Below are positions 52,420 through 61,270 of a DNA stretch of 64,000 nucleotides, piece by piece. Numbering within the stretch: position 1 is the first letter of the stretch; each line of letters starts with the position of its first letter. Source of the DNA: JAKVCB01 sp965243695. Its GTDB lineage: Bacteria; Planctomycetota; Planctomycetia; Pirellulales; Lacipirellulaceae. Position numbers and translations under genes: made by a program. The notes beneath the pieces are model-generated. The model saw only the letters and a list, made by a program, of their open reading frames with translations. It ran no database searches and was not told where the DNA came from. The stretch is taken from contig CBDEWC010000047.1 of assembly GCA_965243695.1 (NCBI GenBank), positions 186,001 to 250,000 of the forward strand, given 5' to 3'.

Positions 52420-53376
52420 TCAAAAGGTTGGAGAATTCACCGCATGAAGTGGTCGCTGACCTTGCACCACGCGGGCAATTTCTTCGGCGGCCCTGTGGCA
52501 CATATTCTTTACGGCTGTTTTCGTGTTGAACGCCGCCCAGGGTGTTGCCAACAGATTGTCCAGCCGCAGGAGAGGATCGTCAGCCGGAGGGGGAATGGTA
52601 TCCCAAACGTCGATCGCTGCTCCCGCGATAGTTCGCGACTCAAGAGATGCAATTAAGGCCTGTTTGTCAACGATTGCGGGTCGCCCCGTGTTCACGAGAT
52701 AGGCGCTTGATTTCATCAGTTTTAGCTGCGATTCGCCAATTAAACTTTGTGTCGATTCGTCCAGCCCGCAGTGAATCGTGACAATGTCGGCTTGGCGGAG
52801 TAGCTCTTCGAGGGATACGTACTCTACCTGCAATGAGTCGGCAAATGGTTGATCTGGATAGACGTCGTAGGCCACTGCCCGGGCGCCAAATCCCCGGGAC
52901 AACCGAAGGACTTCCTTGCCAATTCCTCCCGCTCCGATGACACCAATCGTGAGGCGTCCGAATTCCTCGCCCTGAAGATTGGTCGCCACGCCTTTTTTCA
53001 TGTCCGAGGCCATGTTGGGAATATGCCGCAAGAGGTTCAAGATCAAACCGATGGTGAACTCGGCGACTGCCTGGTTTGTGGCCCCTGGCGTGTTGGTGAC
53101 CCATACGCCATGGCGAGCTGCTGCCTCCAGGTCGACGTGGTCGACGCCGACGCCGTGGCGGGCAACGATCTTCAGGTTCCTAGCAGCGCGGAAGATGTTG
53201 GGAGTGTAGTATTCACCACCTGCGACGATGCCCACTGCGGTGGCGATTTCACGGCAGAATTCTTCCTCGGCCAGAGTCTGCAGCGGGACGACTCGGAGCT
53301 GGCAACCAAGGGGTGTAAGGATTTCGGTGACCTGGTCGGGAATGTGCGGAAGCGCGCAGATGACGTCGTGGGACAA
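52420..53376 (-). CDS. D-2-hydroxyacid dehydrogenase family protein with altered catalytic His
   Basis: A 318-residue protein of the phosphoglycerate/D-2-hydroxyacid dehydrogenase family. 'IVARHGVGVDHVDLEAAARHG' and 'VTNTPGATNQAVAEFTIGL' are the substrate-domain blocks, 'IGVIGAGGIGKEVLRL' the NAD-binding Rossmann motif, and 'LVNTGRPAIVDKQAL' holds the substrate-binding Arg. The last catalytic element is normally TPH-x-A with the proton-donating His; here it reads 'LLATPWAAFNT', with Trp (codon TGG) in the His position, and the catalytic Glu block reads 'AAIDVWDTIPP'. Normal dehydrogenase activity is therefore doubtful. First gene of a two-gene operon with the Hyi-like protein. Confidence 0.85.
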   Translation of the reverse strand: MSHDVICALPHIPDQVTEILTPLGCQLRVVPLQTLAEEEFCREIATAVGIVAGGEYYTPNIFRAARNLKIVARHGVGVDHVDLEAAARHGVWVTNTPGATNQAVAEFTIGLILNLLRHIPNMASDMKKGVATNLQGEEFGRLTIGVIGAGGIGKEVLRLSRGFGARAVAYDVYPDQPFADSLQVEYVSLEELLRQADIVTIHCGLDESTQSLIGESQLKLMKSSAYLVNTGRPAIVDKQALIASLESRTIAGAAIDVWDTIPPPADDPLLRLDNLLATPWAAFNTKTAVKNMCHRAAEEIARVVQGQRPLHAVNSPTF

Positions 53377-53451
53377 ATGTTATTCCTTGAAGTGGGGGAA
53401 TCCGGGCCAAGGGAAAGCGTAGGTGCGAGTCCACGAGTGTACTGGGTAATA

Positions 53452-53540
53452 ACCGAGTGTACGAGGGGCAGAAGACATAGCAACCGAGTGTACGAGGGGC
53501 AGAAGACATAGCAACTGAGTGTACGAGGGGCAGAACACCA
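53452..53540. repeat. 31-bp tandem repeat, nearly three copies, upstream of the hydroxyacid dehydrogenase gene
   Basis: Identical 31-bp units at 53452-53482 and 53483-53513, and a third unit from 53514 with a few changes, broken off at about 53540. A weaker related sequence (ACGAGTGTACTGGG) lies just before, at about 53433. The array lies in the promoter region of the dehydrogenase operon and beside the XdhB remnant. Confidence 0.92.
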
Positions 53541-53638
53541 AGAGGAATGACTGCGGTCTGCTTGAGCGAAAATACGATGTCGACGTTACTGCCCTGGCGT
53601 GCAAGTGCTGGACCTACGGCAGAGTCTTCAGGCATTAA

Positions 53639-54151
53639 GGGGCCCGCGGATTCTACGCCACGCCAGGTGTCGATTTCGACCGGGCCGACCGGTTGATGGA
53701 TATTGGCCAGATGATCAATCCGGGCGTTGACCGCGGGCAGGTCATTGGTGGGTTTATGCAAGGTTTCGGGTGGGTCACCAACGAAGAACTACGCTATGAT
53801 AGTGCGGGGCAGCTTCTGTCCGCCGGGCCAACAACTTACAAGATTCCGAACGTGACCGATTTGCCACGCGTATTGAACGTCAATTTTATCGACAATCCAA
53901 AACACCAAAAAAATGTGTACCGGAGTAAAGCTGTCGGGGAGCCACCACTGATGTTGGGCCTTGCCGTTTGGCTGGCGGCCTGGCATGCGCTCTCGTTCGT
54001 CAATCGGCACAAACGGGTGGAACTGGCAATACCCGCAACCGGTGAAGAATTGTTGACCTGTCTCACGGAACTTTCCCCTGACAATGAAGGTGCCTCGGCA
54101 GGATCGGTTGGGGCCCATGGAGTTTCACAAACCTCGGCGCCTCGTCAGTAG
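53639..54151 (+). pseudogene. xdhB: Remnant of xanthine dehydrogenase molybdenum-binding subunit (XdhB), C-terminal part
   Basis: The frame from the stop at 53636-53638 to 54151 encodes about 170 residues matching the extreme C-terminus of XdhB/xanthine oxidase large subunits: 'MDIGQMINPGVDRGQVIGGFMQGFGW', read in parts, then 'TNEELRYDSAGQLLS', 'GPTTYKIPNVTDLP', 'NVYRSKAVGEPPLMLGLAVW'. The full subunit is about 770 residues; the N-terminal 600 and the whole xdhA (FAD/2Fe-2S) are absent, and 31-bp repeats sit where they should be. No start codon or ribosome site introduces the fragment convincingly. The intact xdhC follows by 14 bp. The exact left border is uncertain (53639-53690). Confidence 0.85.
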
Positions 54152-54165
54152 CCTGTAAAAACCCT

Positions 54166-54957
54166 ATGAATCAAGCCAACTTATTCCGACTCTGCGCTGA
54201 ACTGAGCGATTCAGGTTTGCCTTTTGTGTTAGTGACGCTTGTCGAAGTGACGGGCTCGGCGCCGCAGGATACGGGGGCAAAAATGGTGGTTACGGCTGAC
54301 GGACTTGCGGAGGGCACCGTAGGCGGCGGGCGCGTCGAAGCGAAAGCTATTGAGGAGGCTCAATCGATGTTGCGCGAGCAGGTCGATTGTTGCCTTCGCG
54401 ATTGGAGTCTCAAGGCCGATGTCGGAATGACGTGTGGCGGACGGGTGAAACTATTCTTTGAGTCCCCCGGGGTGGCGTCCTGGCAGGTAGTGATTTTTGG
54501 TGCGGGCCACGTGACCCAGGCGGTTTCACGGTTGCTTTCGACGTTGCCATGCCAACTGACTTGCATTGATCCGCGGGCAGAATGGCTTGCCCGGCTTCCT
54601 GGGGGAGTTCACAAACTCAAAACCGAGGATCCCCCGGCCGAAGTGGATGCTTTGCCGAAAGATGCGTTTGTGCTTTGCATGACCCAGGGCCATCGGAGCG
54701 ATTTGCCGGTCTTGAAACGTATTTTTCAATCCAACCGCGAGTTCCCGTTTCTTGGAGTGATTGGTAGCCACGCGAAAGCCGCCGTGTTGCGGAAAGAGCT
54801 TGCCGAGGTCGGGGTGCCTGAGGAAAAGATTGTCTTTCACTGCCCGGTTGGCTTGCCGATTGGTTCGAATCACCCCGGCGAGATTGCCGTGAGCATTGTC
54901 GCCCAGTTAGTCGAAGTGCACGACGCCATTGCCAAGTCGAACGAGACTTCAAGCTAA
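54166..54957 (+). CDS. xdhC: XdhC, xanthine dehydrogenase molybdenum-cofactor sulfuration/insertion chaperone
   Basis: A 263-residue XdhC family protein. The N-terminal part has 'LVTLVEVTGSAPQDTGAKMVV', 'LAEGTVGGGRVEAKAIEEA' and 'DVGMTCGGRVKLFFE', where Cys of MTCGG is the conserved cofactor-binding residue. The C-terminal Rossmann domain starts 'QVVIFGAGHVTQAVSRLL' and ends 'CPVGLPIGSNHPGEIAVSIVAQLVE', the family's last block. XdhC binds Mo cofactor, helps its sulfuration and hands it to XdhB. Its natural partner in this operon is only a fragment, so XdhC is either a relic or serves another molybdenum hydroxylase. Mog is encoded elsewhere in the window. Confidence 0.92.
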   Translation: MNQANLFRLCAELSDSGLPFVLVTLVEVTGSAPQDTGAKMVVTADGLAEGTVGGGRVEAKAIEEAQSMLREQVDCCLRDWSLKADVGMTCGGRVKLFFESPGVASWQVVIFGAGHVTQAVSRLLSTLPCQLTCIDPRAEWLARLPGGVHKLKTEDPPAEVDALPKDAFVLCMTQGHRSDLPVLKRIFQSNREFPFLGVIGSHAKAAVLRKELAEVGVPEEKIVFHCPVGLPIGSNHPGEIAVSIVAQLVEVHDAIAKSNETSS

Positions 54958-55171
54958 GGCCTTCTTCAAACCGGGAAGCTGGTGGCATGCCAAAGCACGC
55001 CAGGCAACATTGGTGGGCTCCAGATCAGGTTGGGCGCGGGACAATCCCCAAGCGTTCGGTCCGTTCACGGCCGAGCGGGCCAGCGAATCGATGCGCGATT
55101 CCAGAGAACCCTTGGGCGGGATTGTTGTCTGGCAACACAATCACGATGGGAGTCGAGATTCCCACAGCCAC

Positions 55172-56005
55172 CTAACCCGTGAGCCTTAGCCGCTGGATCT
55201 GTCGGGCCGCTTGTCGGCGAATGACCGAGCTGGTCATCTTCAGGCCAAAACGAACCTTGCCTCGGAGTCCCCGGTTGCGGCGCACAAATTTCTTAATGCC
55301 AACGTTGGCGCGTGAGTCATCGGACAGCAGATTAATCCATTGATCGCTTCGCTGTAAAAACTGTTGGGTATCGTGGCGATGATTGCGATTGCCTTTGGCA
55401 TAGGTGGCGTCAAATTTGTCGTCGTCATGATTGACCCGTCCCAGCCAGTCCCAGCCCGGGTGGAGGTGCTCGACCAGCGATTGGTCACAGTAATAATAAG
55501 CCTGCCGGGCCTTGGCGACGCCTAAAAATTCATGGTCGGTCCATCCATGCCAATAGGGATAGAGCACCGTGTCGGGACGGTCCATGCAGCCGCTCTGCTC
55601 TTTGATATACCTTCGGCGGACCAGCGAGTGGGTTGAGTGGTCGCACATGTCGTGCAAGGGGTCCATGGTTCCTACGACGCCAACCTTAGGATCGGACATG
55701 CCATTGATGGCGGCAGTGAGCCAACCGGGGTGAAAGTTCAAGTCGTCGGCGCCTGTAAAGAAATAGGGCTCGTCAGTTTGAGCATATGCTGAATTGATGC
55801 AGGAAGCATAAGTCGGAGTCCCCGGGTTGATGATGAGTGTGGCGTCGACCTGCCCGACAGCTGCAAGCGTGTCAGCGTCCTTGGTTTCGACAATAAAATA
55901 GAGACGATAGGGGGCAGTGGTTGCGGTGCGCAAGTTTTCAACGATTTTTGCAATCCGTTGTGGCCTGCCAAATGTGGGAATAAATACAGCCGTTTTATCA
56001 AACAT
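55172..56005 (-). CDS. Glycosyltransferase family 2-like protein
   Basis: A 277-residue protein with a GT-A nucleotide-sugar-binding fold. 'KTAVFIPTFGRPQRIAKIVE' is the opening strand and 'PYFFTGADDLNFHPGWLTAA' contains the metal-binding DD motif after the usual 'a.fi..lDdD' pattern. 'YPYWHGWTDHEFLGVAKAR' carries the ED-like acidic residue region. The C-terminus is basic ('KKFVRRNRGLRGKVRFGLK') and may associate with membrane. There is no signal peptide; it should act in the cytoplasm on a glycan precursor. ATG 56005 is chosen because the first beta strand begins right after it; the open frame to 56050 is not used. It stands alone, divergent from the RND pump. Confidence 0.78.
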   Translation of the reverse strand: MFDKTAVFIPTFGRPQRIAKIVENLRTATTAPYRLYFIVETKDADTLAAVGQVDATLIINPGTPTYASCINSAYAQTDEPYFFTGADDLNFHPGWLTAAINGMSDPKVGVVGTMDPLHDMCDHSTHSLVRRRYIKEQSGCMDRPDTVLYPYWHGWTDHEFLGVAKARQAYYYCDQSLVEHLHPGWDWLGRVNHDDDKFDATYAKGNRNHRHDTQQFLQRSDQWINLLSDDSRANVGIKKFVRRNRGLRGKVRFGLKMTSSVIRRQAARQIQRLRLTG

Positions 56006-56474
56006 GGTATCCCCGTTGAATTCAGAAGACAGAAAAACCCCTGGCAGCACGGTACGTGGTATTGATCAAAATCGGGTATCAAGGTGACGGCCTTTAACGA
56101 TTGCAATCTCTTTTCACCTCACTAGCACTGATGGCAACCGCCGGTCGTTGCAATCTTGCCAATGGCAACCTCGATCTACCGGTCGTTCGTTAACCGGCGG
56201 ATGAGGATGTTTCCAGTGACGTGGCTTGTAGCGGGGGGCAATCGTCCTGACAGATCAACCTGACAGGTGACAGATTTCATTCCTGGAAGGTGGCCTGTTT
56301 GTCTTTTTACCGCCTGACTGACAGGGAGCGTTTGGTCTACGATAACAGGTCGAGTTTAGGAACGACCCGTTACCGTACCGAATTTTAAATGTGCGAAAGT
56401 TAAATAGTGATTGACATGAGTTCGGCCCGTGGCTAGTGTCAGGCTGTCCCAGGAAATGGATACCGGCGGATTCG
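56006..56474. other. Divergent intergenic region between glycosyltransferase and RND pump genes
   Basis: About 470 bp. Short repeated words are visible: TGGCAACC twice around 56131-56170, CCGGTCGTT twice, and CTGACAG/GTGACAG several times at 56247-56275 and near 56325. These could be operator half-sites, but none makes a clean dyad. The promoters of both genes must be here. Confidence 0.4.
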
Positions 56475-59400
56475 ATGAACTTTTTTATTACGCGGCCAAT
56501 CTTTGCCACAGCGCTTGCCCTGTTGATGATCTTGACCGGGAGCGTGTGCCTCTTCCTCCTGCCGATTTCGCAATACCCGCCGCTGGTCCCACCAGAGGTG
56601 CAGATCACAACCCAGTATATTGGCGCCGATGCAAAGGTCGTGGCTGATTCGGTCACCACGCCTCTGGAAGAGAAACTCAATGGCGCCTCCGGCATGATTT
56701 ACATGTCGAGCAACAGTACGGACAACGGGGATACTTCGATCACGGTCACTTTTGAGGTTGGTTTTGACCAAAATATTGGCCAGATGGAACTCTTGAGCCG
56801 TACCAACACGGCAATGGCGGAGTTGCCTCCGGAGGTCCAGCAGGTTGGTGTCACGGTGATCAAAAACTCACCGAACATCCTGTTGGCTGTCAGTCTGCGA
56901 TCGCCCAACGGCACTTATGATGGCAATTTTTTGCAAAACTATGCGACCATCCATATTGTCGATCCTCTCTCCCGCATTCCCGGTGTCTCGCAGGTCACGA
57001 ACTTTGGTGCGTCTGACTATGCAATGCGTATCTGGATCGATCCGCAGAAACTGAGCAATATGGGCCTGACGGCGACCGATGTTCAAAGCGCGATTGCCGA
57101 TCAAAATCAACAGGCAGCAAGTGGAATCGTGGGACAGGCCCCGGCGCCCGCCGGACAGGCATTGCAGTACCAGGTCAGCACCGAAGGGCGACTTGTCCAG
57201 GCCGAACAGTTTGAAGACATCATCGTGCGGGTTACCGAAGGCGGGTCCATTGTCCGCATTCGCGACGTGGCCCGCGTGGAGTTAGGATCCGAGGAATATG
57301 ACTGGATGACCTACCTGAACGGCAAGGAAACTGCCACGATCGCCGTTTTTCAGCTTTCCAATGCCAATGGTCTGAAGATCAAGCAACAGGTGGTGAAAAC
57401 TCTTAAAGAGCTGGAACAGCACTTTCCTGAAGATGTGGTGTGGGAAACGCCTTATGACACCACGCGCTTTGTGGAAGAGTCCATCTGGGAAGTCTTGATT
57501 ACACTTTGCCAGGCAATCATCCTGGTGTTACTGGTAGTGTTCATTTTTCTTCAGCAGGCACGCGCGACACTCATCCCGATGATCGCGGTTCCCGTTTCGT
57601 TAATTGCGACCTTTGCTGTGATGCTGCCCCTGGGGTTTTCGATCAATAGTGTCAGCCTGCTTGGCCTGGTGCTCGCGGTTGCCCTGGTTGTGGACGACGC
57701 GATTGTTGTCGTCGAAAACGTCATGAGGCATCTGGAGGAAGGTGGTGAGGATATCGTCAAAATCACTCGGCAAGCCTTAATGGAAGTTCGTGGTCCGATT
57801 GTGGTGACCACGCTGGTGTTACTGGCAGTGTTTATCCCAGTTGCCTGTATTCCCGGGTTGACGGGGCGCCTCTACAACCAATTTGCGCTCACTATCGCGA
57901 TTGCCGTAACCTTTTCCGGTATCAACTCGCTGTCGCTCAGTCCGGCCCTTTGCGCGGTCTTTCTCGTTCCGCAGAAGAAACGTCAAGTAATTGTCTTTCG
58001 ACTGTTTAACTACGGTTTTCAAAAGCTGGTCAATGTTTATCTTGCGTGTATCCGGATCCTCACACGTGTCTGGTACCTGGTTGTGATTGTCTTTGCGGGT
58101 CTTTGCGTACTGACAGTCAATGCGTTTCTCGACATCCCCAAGGGCTTTGTCCCCGAAGAGGATCAGGGCTATGTGCTTCTGATCACAGAGTTGCCTGAAG
58201 GTGCAACCATTCAGCGCACCCAGGCTGCGATGGATAAAGCGACCAAGATTGTGCTTAATCACCCTGGAGTGGAATCGATGGTTGCACTCGCTGGTTACAA
58301 CATCATTGACCAGATAAAACAACCGAACATGGGAATCTCTTTTCTGAACCTGAAGGATTGGAGCGAGCGAAAGGCGCCACAACTTTCTGCCTTTGGCATT
58401 ATCAAGAGCCTTGAAGAACAACTCCAAGTGATTCCAGAGGCCCGTTTTGTGGTGAGCAACGCACCACCGATTCCTGGCCTCGCTTCCACCGCAGGATTTA
58501 CGATGGAAGTTCAAGACCTGAATAACCTAGGAATACGAGCTCTGGACAAGGCAACTCAAAACCTGATCATCCGTGCTATGGAGCGGCCAGAACTAGGCGT
58601 TGTTTATACCACGTTTAATGCAGACTTCCCGGAATTGTATCTCGATATCGACCGCACCAAGGTCTTCACCCATGGTGTCTCCATGGAGGACCTCTTCAGT
58701 ACCCTGCAAGCCAACCTCGGTTCCCTTTACGTCAACCAATTCAACCGGTTTGGTCGTGTCTACCGTGTTTATATCCAGGCCGAATCAGATGTGCGGGCAG
58801 AGGCCGAGGATCTTCTCAGGCTCTATGTGCGGAATAATAAAAACGAAATGATTGAGTTGAGCGCCTTTGTAAAGATTCAAGAGACGACCGGCCCCTACAA
58901 TATGTCACACTATAATCTCTATCCATCGATCTCGCTTCAGGGAACCTCTGCGCCCGGATTCAGTTCCGGCGAAGGTGTCAAAGCCATGCAGGAAGTTGTG
59001 GACGAAGTGTTACCGCCGCAGTTTGGCACGAGTTGGACGGGCCTCGTCTATCAACAACTCAAGGCTAGTGGTATGGCGCCTATTATTTTCGGGTTCTCGG
59101 TCGTATTTGTCTTTCTGGTATTGGCTGCCCTCTATGAAAGCTGGACCATCCCAATCGTTGTTTTGCTAGGCATTCCGCTCGGGATGCTGGGTGCTGTGGG
59201 CTGCCTGTTGTTTCGAGGTCTTGATCTGGATGTTTTTGGCCAGATTGGGCTGGTCGTCCTTATTGGCCTGGTGGCAAAGAACGGAATTCTGATTGCCGAA
59301 TTTGCCCAGGGATACCGGAAGAAGGGAGCCAGTGTCATGGAGGCGACGGTGACTGCTGCCCGCATCCGGTTGCGCCCTATTTTAATGACCGCACTGGCGT

Positions 59401-59633
59401 TTGTGATCGGCCTCTTACCACTGGTGCTGGCAACCGGTGCAGGAGCCAACGCGCGGCGTTCCCTGGGCACCACCGTTGTCGGCGGTCTTGCGCTGGCAAC
59501 GATACTGATTATGGTAGTACCCGTGTTTTATTACGTGATCGAAAGACTGCGAGAAGGCTGGTTCCATTCAGAGGAGACCCGTTCCGGATCCTTTGGACCC
59601 ACAGACACCCCTGACAACCCACAATCGGCGTAA
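56475..59633 (+). CDS. AcrB/MexB-type (HAE1) RND multidrug efflux pump
   Basis: A 1052-residue inner-membrane pump. The start at ATG 56475 gives the canonical 'MNFFITRPIFATALALLMIL'. The porter domain opens 'YPPLVPPEVQITTQYIGADA', the first TM block has 'TLIPMIAVPVSLIATFAVML', and the proton-relay helix has 'LVLAVALVVDDAIVVVENVM' with the paired Asp. The second half repeats with 'GFVPEEDQGYVLLITELPEGA' and 'GLVVLIGLVAKNGILIAEFA'. HAE1 pumps export drugs, bile salts or solvents by proton antiport. The adaptor gene lies 3 bp downstream, in reverse of the usual adaptor-pump order, and no TolC gene follows; the channel may be shared with another system. Confidence 0.94.
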   Translation: MNFFITRPIFATALALLMILTGSVCLFLLPISQYPPLVPPEVQITTQYIGADAKVVADSVTTPLEEKLNGASGMIYMSSNSTDNGDTSITVTFEVGFDQNIGQMELLSRTNTAMAELPPEVQQVGVTVIKNSPNILLAVSLRSPNGTYDGNFLQNYATIHIVDPLSRIPGVSQVTNFGASDYAMRIWIDPQKLSNMGLTATDVQSAIADQNQQAASGIVGQAPAPAGQALQYQVSTEGRLVQAEQFEDIIVRVTEGGSIVRIRDVARVELGSEEYDWMTYLNGKETATIAVFQLSNANGLKIKQQVVKTLKELEQHFPEDVVWETPYDTTRFVEESIWEVLITLCQAIILVLLVVFIFLQQARATLIPMIAVPVSLIATFAVMLPLGFSINSVSLLGLVLAVALVVDDAIVVVENVMRHLEEGGEDIVKITRQALMEVRGPIVVTTLVLLAVFIPVACIPGLTGRLYNQFALTIAIAVTFSGINSLSLSPALCAVFLVPQKKRQVIVFRLFNYGFQKLVNVYLACIRILTRVWYLVVIVFAGLCVLTVNAFLDIPKGFVPEEDQGYVLLITELPEGATIQRTQAAMDKATKIVLNHPGVESMVALAGYNIIDQIKQPNMGISFLNLKDWSERKAPQLSAFGIIKSLEEQLQVIPEARFVVSNAPPIPGLASTAGFTMEVQDLNNLGIRALDKATQNLIIRAMERPELGVVYTTFNADFPELYLDIDRTKVFTHGVSMEDLFSTLQANLGSLYVNQFNRFGRVYRVYIQAESDVRAEAEDLLRLYVRNNKNEMIELSAFVKIQETTGPYNMSHYNLYPSISLQGTSAPGFSSGEGVKAMQEVVDEVLPPQFGTSWTGLVYQQLKASGMAPIIFGFSVVFVFLVLAALYESWTIPIVVLLGIPLGMLGAVGCLLFRGLDLDVFGQIGLVVLIGLVAKNGILIAEFAQGYRKKGASVMEATVTAARIRLRPILMTALAFVIGLLPLVLATGAGANARRSLGTTVVGGLALATILIMVVPVFYYVIERLREGWFHSEETRSGSFGPTDTPDNPQSA

Positions 59634-59636
59634 CCC

Positions 59637-60860
59637 ATGGTGATGCTTTCAGACCGACGAATCGAGATTGTACCTCGTCTGTGTTTGTGTACCCAGCGAC
59701 TGCGGTCGTTGCATCTGGTTCTCTTGTTATCGGTGGTGTTGGCGGCTGGCTGCGAAGAAACGAACAGCAGCAAAACAACACTCTCACCGACAAAAGTGGT
59801 GATCGCACAGGTTAAAGAACAGGATATTCCGATCGTCATGGAATTTCCAGGTACGCTGCAGGCCTTCAGGCAGATCACCATTGTACCGAGAGTATCGGGC
59901 TTTATCTTTGAAAGAGACTTTGTAGAAGGCGCCTTTGTAAAGAAAGATGACCTGCTCTATGTCATCGATCCGCGTCCCTTCCAGAACAAGGTTGCCTCTG
60001 CCGCAGCGCAGTTGCAAAGTGATCAGGCTTCGCAACAGTACTGGCAGGAAGAATCGGATCGCTATACCCGGCTGGCTAAAGCCGGCGCTGGTACGGTTGA
60101 AGACAAGCAGAAGGCAGATTCAACACTGGAGGAATACAAGGCTGCGGTTGCGAAAGACAAAGCAAACCTGAAAGAGGCCAAATTGAATCTCTCCTATACG
60201 GAAATCAGGGCCCCTTTTCCTGGCCGTATTGACAACACGCGGTATTACAAAGGTGCCCTGGTTACGAGAGAACAAACAATCCTGACCAATCTCGTGCAAC
60301 TTGATCCTATCCATGTGATCTTTCCGATCAGTCGGGCCCGCATGGCCCGCATTCAGAAATTACAGGCAGAAGGTATCGCACCAGAGGGGTTAAAAAGTTT
60401 TAAGACCAAAATCAGGCTTCCTGACGGTTCCATGTTCGATCAGAAGGGCAGCCTCGATTTCATGAGCAACAATATTGATCCCCAGACCGATAGCCTGATG
60501 CTCAGGGCCATATTTAATAATCCCGAGCAATCGGAAGCGGGCTTGATTTTGATCCCGGGACAATACGTTCCCGTCTATCTGATCGCGGGCGAACAAACGG
60601 CCGCCTTATTGATCCCCCAGCAGGCGCTTCTTCGTACGCAGTCTGGTACCCATGTGCTTGTGGTCGGTGCAGACGACAAGGTGGAGTCACGGCCGGTAAC
60701 GATCACGGTCAGCTACCAGGACAATTACGTGGTAAGCGCCGGATTGAAAAAAGGCGAACGGGTTATCGTCGAGGGGTTACAGACTGCCCTTCCGGGACAC
60801 TCGGTCGAAGTGGTGGCTAAAAAAACAAATGTGTCACCAACCTCTGCAGCGCATCATTAA
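59637..60860 (+). CDS. RND efflux periplasmic adaptor (MFP/HlyD family), lipoprotein
   Basis: A 407-residue adaptor. The N-terminus is a lipoprotein signal, 'LHLVLLLSVVLAAGCEETNS', with Cys at the lipobox. 'VMEFPGTLQAFRQITIVPRV' and 'GFIFERDFVEGAFVKKDDLLYVI' form the barrel-sandwich hybrid. A coiled-coil hairpin of about residues 120-185 is followed by 'LNLSYTEIRAPFPGRIDNTRYYKGALV', read in parts. The membrane-proximal domain ends the protein. It links the AcrB-type pump to an outer-membrane channel. The ATG lies 3 bp after the pump's stop, so the genes are translationally coupled. Confidence 0.92.
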   Translation: MVMLSDRRIEIVPRLCLCTQRLRSLHLVLLLSVVLAAGCEETNSSKTTLSPTKVVIAQVKEQDIPIVMEFPGTLQAFRQITIVPRVSGFIFERDFVEGAFVKKDDLLYVIDPRPFQNKVASAAAQLQSDQASQQYWQEESDRYTRLAKAGAGTVEDKQKADSTLEEYKAAVAKDKANLKEAKLNLSYTEIRAPFPGRIDNTRYYKGALVTREQTILTNLVQLDPIHVIFPISRARMARIQKLQAEGIAPEGLKSFKTKIRLPDGSMFDQKGSLDFMSNNIDPQTDSLMLRAIFNNPEQSEAGLILIPGQYVPVYLIAGEQTAALLIPQQALLRTQSGTHVLVVGADDKVESRPVTITVSYQDNYVVSAGLKKGERVIVEGLQTALPGHSVEVVAKKTNVSPTSAAHH

Positions 60861-61270
60861 TCTGGTCTGGCTGTCCTTCGACGATAAAAGGGAGCCGTGG
60901 AAAATCCGGCTACGGGACTTGAGACGCAGAAAACAAGCGGCGTAATATTTTGTGATCTCCAACATCGGCGGGAGGACGGTTTTATGGCGCATGGGTTTCT
61001 ATGTGGTGGGCCAAGTTTGTTGACTTCACCACCGAACAAGCTGAACCTTGTGTGAATTTAGGGCCATGTTTTTCCCGCTTCCGGTTGATATATGCGGCAT
61101 ATTGTCGTTAAGCTGAACCTTGGTGTCGTCGTTTGGGAAAGCATAAAACTGGATGCCAAACGAACCGGCTGCCAAACGAACCGGGAGTGTCTTATTCCTC
61201 TGTCCATCATCTGAGAGCTGTCGCAAGCGAAATCAACCGCGGCGGGTCCTTGAAAGAAGGTTCAAAAACA
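60861..61270. other. Intergenic region after the RND operon
   Basis: About 410 bp. A short direct repeat reads GCCAAACGAACCGG(C/G) at about 61152-61180. The frame of the next gene is open through the second half, but this part lacks a signal peptide or other protein character. No terminator with a T-run was found. Confidence 0.4.

Noticed and set aside
53452..53540. Short CRISPR array or insertion-sequence end
   Set aside because: The 31-bp units are directly adjacent without spacers and there are no cas genes, transposase or terminal inverted repeats nearby.
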